From JBOGOC01 sp050747525 (GTDB lineage Bacteria > Acidobacteriota > Polarisedimenticolia > JACPZX01 > DASXTC01): a stretch of 10,657 nt of DNA. The first letter of the stretch is position 1, and each line of letters opens with the position of its first letter. Shown in pieces: positions 7,575 to 10,657 of this stretch. A program made the position numbers and the translations under genes. Below the pieces are notes generated by a model. That model saw only the letters and a list, made by a program, of their open reading frames with translations. It made no database searches and was not told the DNA's origin. The stretch lies in assembly GCA_050747525.1 (NCBI GenBank), contig JBOGOC010000123.1:1-10657 (forward strand), given 5' to 3'.

Positions 7575-8420
7575 ATGACCCTGCTTGCCTCGCTGATCCT
7601 CACGGCCGGCCTGGCCGCGACACAGACCGCACCCGCCACCTCGCCCGCCGCTGCCGGCATCCCGCCCGGCGAGTCGGGGGCCAAACAGGCGATCGAATCG
7701 ACCACCCGGCACGCCGAGTATGCCGCCGTGGCGGTGCCCGGGGGCACGACGCCGGTCAACACGTACGTGGTCTTCCCGGAGCGCAAGGACAAGGCCCCGG
7801 TGGTGATCGTGATCCAGGAGATCTTCGGACTGACCGACTGGATCAAGGGAGTGGCCGACACGCTGGCCGCCGACGGCTTCATCGCGGTGGCGCCGGATCT
7901 GCTGTCGGGCAAGGGGCCGGGAGGAGGCGGCACCGAGGCGTTCGAAGGGCGCGACGCGGTGATCCAGGCGGTCAGGGCGCTTCCGAAGGAGGAGGTCGCC
8001 GCCCGCCTCGACGCGGTGCGCGCTTACGCCACGAAGCTTCCCGCCTCCAGCGGGCGCTCGGCGACCATCGGCTTCTGCTGGGGAGGAGCGGTCAGCTTCC
8101 TGTACGCCGCGACGGCCACGCCCCCGCTCGATGCGGCGGTCGTTTACTACGGCTCGTCGCCCGATGCCGAGAAGCTGGCCTCGCTCAAGACGCCCGTGCT
8201 GGGCCTGTACGGGGCGGACGACGCCCGCGTGAACACCACCATCGAGCCGGCGCGAGCCGCCATCGCGGCCGTCAAGGGCTCCTACGAGACGGAAATCTAC
8301 GAAGGGGCCGGCCACGGCTTCCTGCGCGGCCAGCAGGAGCGTGATGGGGCCAACCTGCGCGCCGCGGAGAAGGCCTGGCCCAGGACGATCGAGTTTCTCA
8401 AGAAGTACCTGGAGAAATGA
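7575..8420 (+). CDS. Exported dienelactone-hydrolase-family protein
   Basis: This is an alpha/beta-hydrolase of the dienelactone hydrolase (carboxymethylenebutenolidase) family, predicted to cleave an ester or lactone. The 281-residue protein starts with a signal-peptide-like segment (TLLASLILTAGLAATQTA) and a Pro/Ala-rich linker to about residue 35, so it should act in the periplasm; the catalytic domain spans about 47-280. Expected active-site residues are visible: Glu82 in VIQEIFGL, the nucleophile Cys168 in GFCWGG (Cys instead of Ser is the mark of this family), Asp215/216 in YGADDARV, and His247 in GAGHGF. The ATG is preceded by GGAGG at a usual distance. The lipoprotein hydrolase starts one base after the stop, so the two form an operon. 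The substrate is unknown; true chlorocatechol-pathway enzymes are cytoplasmic and no aromatic catabolic genes are nearby. Confidence 0.93.
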   Translation: MTLLASLILTAGLAATQTAPATSPAAAGIPPGESGAKQAIESTTRHAEYAAVAVPGGTTPVNTYVVFPERKDKAPVVIVIQEIFGLTDWIKGVADTLAADGFIAVAPDLLSGKGPGGGGTEAFEGRDAVIQAVRALPKEEVAARLDAVRAYATKLPASSGRSATIGFCWGGAVSFLYAATATPPLDAAVVYYGSSPDAEKLASLKTPVLGLYGADDARVNTTIEPARAAIAAVKGSYETEIYEGAGHGFLRGQQERDGANLRAAEKAWPRTIEFLKKYLEK

Positions 8421-8421
8421 A

Positions 8422-9429
8422 GTGCCCAGACCTGCATTGCTCGCGGCTCTGACGCTCGTTCTTTACGGCTGCGCGCAGGACGGGTATCTCGACTCCTCCG
8501 GACGCGACGACGTGCTGACCGGCGGCGTGAAGATGATCCCGGTGCACACGCCCAAGGGGGACTTCCGCGTCTGGACCAAGCGGGTGGGCAACAATCCCGC
8601 CGTCAAGGTGCTTCTCCTGCACGGGGGACCGGGCGCCACCCACGAGTACTTCGAGATGTTCGACAGCTGGTTCCCCGCTGCCGGAATCGAGTACTACTAC
8701 TACGACCAGCTCGGCTCTTCGTACAGCGACCAGCCGGACGACCCGGACCTATGGGAGATCCCGCGCTCCGTCGACGAGGTGGAGCAGGTCCGCCGGGCGC
8801 TCGGCCTCGACCAGAGCAACTTCTACCTTCTCGGGCACTCCTGGGGCGGGATCCTGGCCATGGAGTACGCGCTGGCTCACCAGGAGAACCTGAAAGGCCT
8901 GGTCATCTCCAACATGATGGCCAGCATCCCCGCCTACAACGAGTACGCCTCGAAGGTGCTGATGCCGGCCATGGACCAGGCGGCGCTGGCGGAAATCAGG
9001 CGGCTCGAATCGTCCGGGCAGTACCAGGACCCGCGGTACATGGAGCTGCTGATGCCGCATCACTACGTGCATCACGTCCTGCGCAGGCCGGCCGACCAGT
9101 GGCCCGATCCGGTGAACCGGGCATTCGCGCACTTGAACCAGAAGGTCTACGTTCCGATGCAAGGGCCCAGCGAGCTGGGAGCCAGCGGCAAGCTGGCCGG
9201 CTGGGATCGCACGGCCGACCTGGAGCGCATCACGGTCCCGACCCTGGTCATCGGGGCCCGGTACGACACCATGGATCCGGCGCACATGGAGATGATGGCG
9301 GGCAAGGTCCGGAAGGGACGATACCTGTTCTGCCCCGAAGGGAGCCACATGGCCATGTATGACGACCAGCAGGTCTACGTGAAGGGGGTCATCCGATTCA
9401 TCCAGGATGTCGGCACGGGCCGTTTCTGA
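8422..9429 (+). CDS. Lipoprotein alpha/beta hydrolase, proline iminopeptidase family
   Basis: This serine alpha/beta hydrolase belongs to the prolyl-iminopeptidase (MEROPS S33) group, predicted to remove N-terminal residues, typically proline, from peptides. Catalytic-domain motifs are HGGPG (67-71, oxyanion region), YYDQLGSSYSDQP (93-105), the nucleophile elbow GHSWGG (138-143, Ser140), Asp282 in GARYDTMDP and His309 in PEGSHM. The YDQLGxGxSxxP and GHSWGG pattern is typical of the family. The GTG start at 8422 was chosen because GGAG lies 7 nt upstream and the resulting N-terminus is a short lipoprotein signal with the lipobox LYGC (Cys17); longer frames reach back into the preceding gene without homology. 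Lipidation would place the enzyme on the membrane facing the periplasm, unusual since most homologues are cytoplasmic. It is co-transcribed with the exported dienelactone-hydrolase-like gene, one base apart. Actual peptide specificity is not shown by sequence. Confidence 0.92.
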   Translation: MPRPALLAALTLVLYGCAQDGYLDSSGRDDVLTGGVKMIPVHTPKGDFRVWTKRVGNNPAVKVLLLHGGPGATHEYFEMFDSWFPAAGIEYYYYDQLGSSYSDQPDDPDLWEIPRSVDEVEQVRRALGLDQSNFYLLGHSWGGILAMEYALAHQENLKGLVISNMMASIPAYNEYASKVLMPAMDQAALAEIRRLESSGQYQDPRYMELLMPHHYVHHVLRRPADQWPDPVNRAFAHLNQKVYVPMQGPSELGASGKLAGWDRTADLERITVPTLVIGARYDTMDPAHMEMMAGKVRKGRYLFCPEGSHMAMYDDQQVYVKGVIRFIQDVGTGRF

Positions 9430-9441
9430 CTGGAGCACGAC

Positions 9442-9630
9442 ATGAACCTCAATCTGACGGACCACGAGGCCAGGCTTCTGAGCAGACTCCTGCACGACTA
9501 CCTGCCCGACCTCCGGCGGGAAGCGGCGCGGACCGAGCAGCATGACATGCGTCATGAGCTCGTGGAGCGCCAGGATCTGGTCGAACGCCTGCTGGAGCGG
9601 CTTGGCTCATGGAGCTCCGCGACGAGCTGA
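9442..9630 (+). CDS. Small helical conserved hypothetical protein
   Basis: This 62-residue protein begins MNLNLTDHEARLLSRLL and is strongly charged, with two predicted amphipathic helices (about 7-30 and 37-55, the second LVERQDLVERLLERL with a heptad-like Leu pattern). I recall similar short proteins (LTxxEAxLLxxLLxxYLPxLRxExARTE) in high-GC bacteria, without known function. GGAG lies 6 nt before the ATG. It follows the lipoprotein gene by 12 bp and probably belongs to the same transcript. A small coiled-coil or regulatory role is possible but unproven. Confidence 0.8.
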   Translation: MNLNLTDHEARLLSRLLHDYLPDLRREAARTEQHDMRHELVERQDLVERLLERLGSWSSATS

Positions 9631-9701
9631 TCGCCCTGGCGGCCGATGACCTGCGGCTTCGCGAGGAGCTGGAGGTAGTCCGTGGTGCCCGCCGACCGTG
9701 A
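9609..9701 (+). CDS. Possible 30-residue microprotein, or remnant of a DUF6624-like gene
   Basis: This ORF overlaps the end of the 62-residue gene in another frame and encodes an acidic, helical 30-residue peptide (LRDELIALAADDLRLREEL). The sequence is like the N-terminus of DUF6624-type proteins as I remember them (xLRxELLxMAxxDQxVRxEL), but the expected continuation is absent, and no other frame downstream restores it. It may be a genuine microprotein, a truncated gene, or chance. A GGAG lies 11 nt upstream, a weak distance. Confidence 0.35.
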   Translation: MELRDELIALAADDLRLREELEVVRGARRP

Positions 9702-9756
9702 GACGTTCGAGCGCAGATACCAGGAATGGCTGCGCAGCGTGGGCTGGCGTCACTGA
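9682..9756 (+). CDS. Possible 24-residue microprotein
   Basis: This ORF starts at GTG 9682 (or GTG 9685), 5 or 8 nt after a strong GGAGGT ribosome site at 9671-9676. It overlaps the previous small ORF and ends 14 nt before the cupin start. The product is charged and aromatic (PADRETFERRYQEWLRSVG), helical in pattern, with two Trp. The strong ribosome site is the main support. Alternatively the ribosome site is chance and this is leader sequence for the cupin gene. Confidence 0.4.
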   Translation: MVPADRETFERRYQEWLRSVGWRH

Positions 9757-9770
9757 GAGGAGGAGACACG

Positions 9771-10172
9771 ATGCAGCGGGTCGGGGTCTATCTGGCGCCC
9801 GGAGAGGGCCGCTCCTATGCCATGGGACGCATCAGCGCCGTCTTCAAGGCGGATACCGAGGAAACCGGCGACACGTACTCTGTCTCCGAGTGGTGGCTCG
9901 ACCCCCACACGCAGGGCCCTGGGGCTCACGCCCACGAAGAGGACGACGTGTTCTACGTGATCGAGGGAACGATGAGCTTTCTGATGGGCGATCGCTGGAT
10001 CGATGCCCCCAAGGGCTCCTTCGTCCTGGCTCCGGGCGGGATGACGCACGATTTCCAGAACCGCAGCTCGAGCCGGGCCGGGGTTCTGAACCTCTCGATC
10101 CCCGGCGGCTTCGAGAAGCACATGCCCGGGATCGCCGGGTGGTTCACAGAAAATCCCCCGGGCGACGCGTGA
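9771..10172 (+). CDS. Cupin-domain protein
   Basis: This 133-residue single-domain cupin carries both conserved motifs. Motif 1 is HAHEEDDVFYVIEG (53-66), giving metal ligands His53 and His55, with Asp59 in the position normally held by Glu. Motif 2 is GSFVLAPGGMTHDFQN (82-97), with His93 and the structural Asn97. One metal-binding beta barrel of this size may be an enzyme (isomerase, dioxygenase or similar) or a small-molecule sensor; the sequence does not decide, and there is no DNA-binding domain. The ATG at 9771 has a strong AGGAGGAG (9758-9765) 5 nt upstream, and there is no signal peptide, so it is cytoplasmic. Its stop overlaps the start of the ACT-domain gene by GTGA. Family is certain, function unknown. 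Confidence 0.93.
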   Translation: MQRVGVYLAPGEGRSYAMGRISAVFKADTEETGDTYSVSEWWLDPHTQGPGAHAHEEDDVFYVIEGTMSFLMGDRWIDAPKGSFVLAPGGMTHDFQNRSSSRAGVLNLSIPGGFEKHMPGIAGWFTENPPGDA

Positions 10173-10549
10173 CGCACACCCTCGAGCTGCTCCCAGGCGC
10201 CTGCGCCGTGGCCCGGCTGGGCCCGGGCGCCGAGGTCCCCCGCTGGGCCGGCGGCGGGCCGTTCGTCTCGATCACCCGGACCGGCGACGAGCTCTCCATC
10301 GTCTGCCCCGAGGCTGCCGTGCCACACGACGTCACCGCGCAGCGGGGCTTCCGGTGCCTGCGGGTCGTCGGCCCCCTGGACTTCGGCGTGGTGGGCGTGC
10401 TGGCCTCGCTGACCGGGCCGCTCGCGCGGGCGGGCATCAGCATCTTCACCGTCTCGACCTACGACACCGACTACCTTCTGCTTCGGGAGTCCGACCTCGA
10501 ACGCGCCGCGGCCACCCTCACCGAGGCAGGCCACACGGTGAGCCGCTGA
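10169..10549 (+). CDS. ACT-domain protein (CASTOR/ACT_7-like)
   Basis: This is a 126-residue stand-alone ACT protein with no catalytic domain. The N-terminal half (about 1-60) has the leucine-rich LELLPGACAVARL start and FVSITRTGDELSIVCPE (about 32-48). The C-terminal ACT unit (about 62-122) has the typical RCLRVVGPLDFGVVGVLASL, a GISIFTVSTYDTDYLLL strand pair and a final ESDLERAAATLTEAGH helix. The pattern matches ACT_7/DUF2241-type proteins, which usually bind amino acids as regulators, and the ligand here is unknown. The GTG at 10169 overlaps the cupin stop (GTGA), suggesting translational coupling with the cupin. A stand-alone ACT protein next to a cupin suggests ligand sensing, but no target is visible. 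Confidence 0.92.
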   Translation: MTHTLELLPGACAVARLGPGAEVPRWAGGGPFVSITRTGDELSIVCPEAAVPHDVTAQRGFRCLRVVGPLDFGVVGVLASLTGPLARAGISIFTVSTYDTDYLLLRESDLERAAATLTEAGHTVSR

Positions 10550-10632
10550 TCTGCCCGCCGCCCACCCGCTGCCAGCGACTGACCCGCGACTGAGGCTGAG
10601 GCCGCCCGGCGGGGAGTGGTCTCCGAGGCCCT

Positions 10633-10657
10633 ATGACCGACGAGCCGGGTCGCGCGA
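10633..10657 (+). CDS. Possible start of a further gene, cut by the window edge
   Basis: ATG at 10633 begins MTDEPGRA and stays open to the edge. GAGG lies 4 nt upstream (10625-10628), a plausible but short-spaced ribosome site. Only eight codons are visible, so identity and even reality are uncertain. The stretch 10550-10632 contains no other recognisable gene, only a short 8-bp direct repeat (GCGACTGA at 10575 and 10586) and a weak GGAG-TGGT-CTCC hairpin. Confidence 0.3.

Noticed and set aside
9609..9756. Single frameshifted DUF6624 gene
   Set aside because: The first ORF resembles the family start, but the following frames show none of its expected continuation, so a simple frameshift cannot rebuild the gene.
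10599..10629. Terminator after the ACT-domain gene
   Set aside because: Only a 4-bp GGAG/CTCC stem and flanking GGCC pairs are possible, with no T-run; too weak to call.

Overview
The window is a gene-dense, very GC-rich piece of bacterial chromosome with strong G/C preference at third codon positions. It carries housekeeping genes (aroC, nnr, tsaE), several exported proteins of uncharacterised families, and no visible mobile element, CRISPR array, tRNA or rRNA. Signal peptides and a lipoprotein next to DUF2092-type and Asn/Val-repeat proteins suggest a Gram-negative-type envelope. A soil or sediment lineage such as Acidobacteriota or a deep proteobacterial relative would fit, but nothing here fixes the phylum.

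Left part (1-4063, minus strand): one four-gene unit in the order aroC (chorismate synthase), a small membrane-anchored or exported protein of unknown function, an exported PqqB-like metallo-beta-lactamase-fold protein, and an FGGY-family (glycerol-kinase-like) carbohydrate kinase that runs off the left edge. The junctions are 0-nt, ATGA and GTGA, so the genes are almost certainly co-transcribed and translationally coupled. A good promoter-like sequence (TTGACA, 18-nt spacer, extended -10) lies just upstream of aroC.

Middle (4107-6148, plus strand, divergent from aroC): nnr, the bifunctional NAD(P)HX epimerase/dehydratase, overlaps by ATGA the start of tsaE, the ATPase of the tRNA t6A pathway. 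After a 70-bp gap with a promoter-like element come a secreted DUF2092-type protein (6219-6995) and a small secreted protein with an 18-bp Asn/Val/Asp repeat (7004-7444), closed by a strong GC-rich hairpin (7451-7484).

Right part (7575-10549, plus strand): an exported dienelactone-hydrolase-family enzyme is followed one base later by a lipoprotein of the proline-iminopeptidase alpha/beta-hydrolase family. A small helical protein and two very short overlapping ORFs follow, then a cupin and an ACT-domain protein coupled by a GTGA overlap. A possible further gene begins at 10633 and leaves the window.

I see no convincing defence system or other clearly novel machinery. The parts most worth a second look are the aroC-linked PqqB-like/kinase operon, the DUF2092 plus Asn/Val-repeat pair, and the chain of microproteins at 9442-9756.
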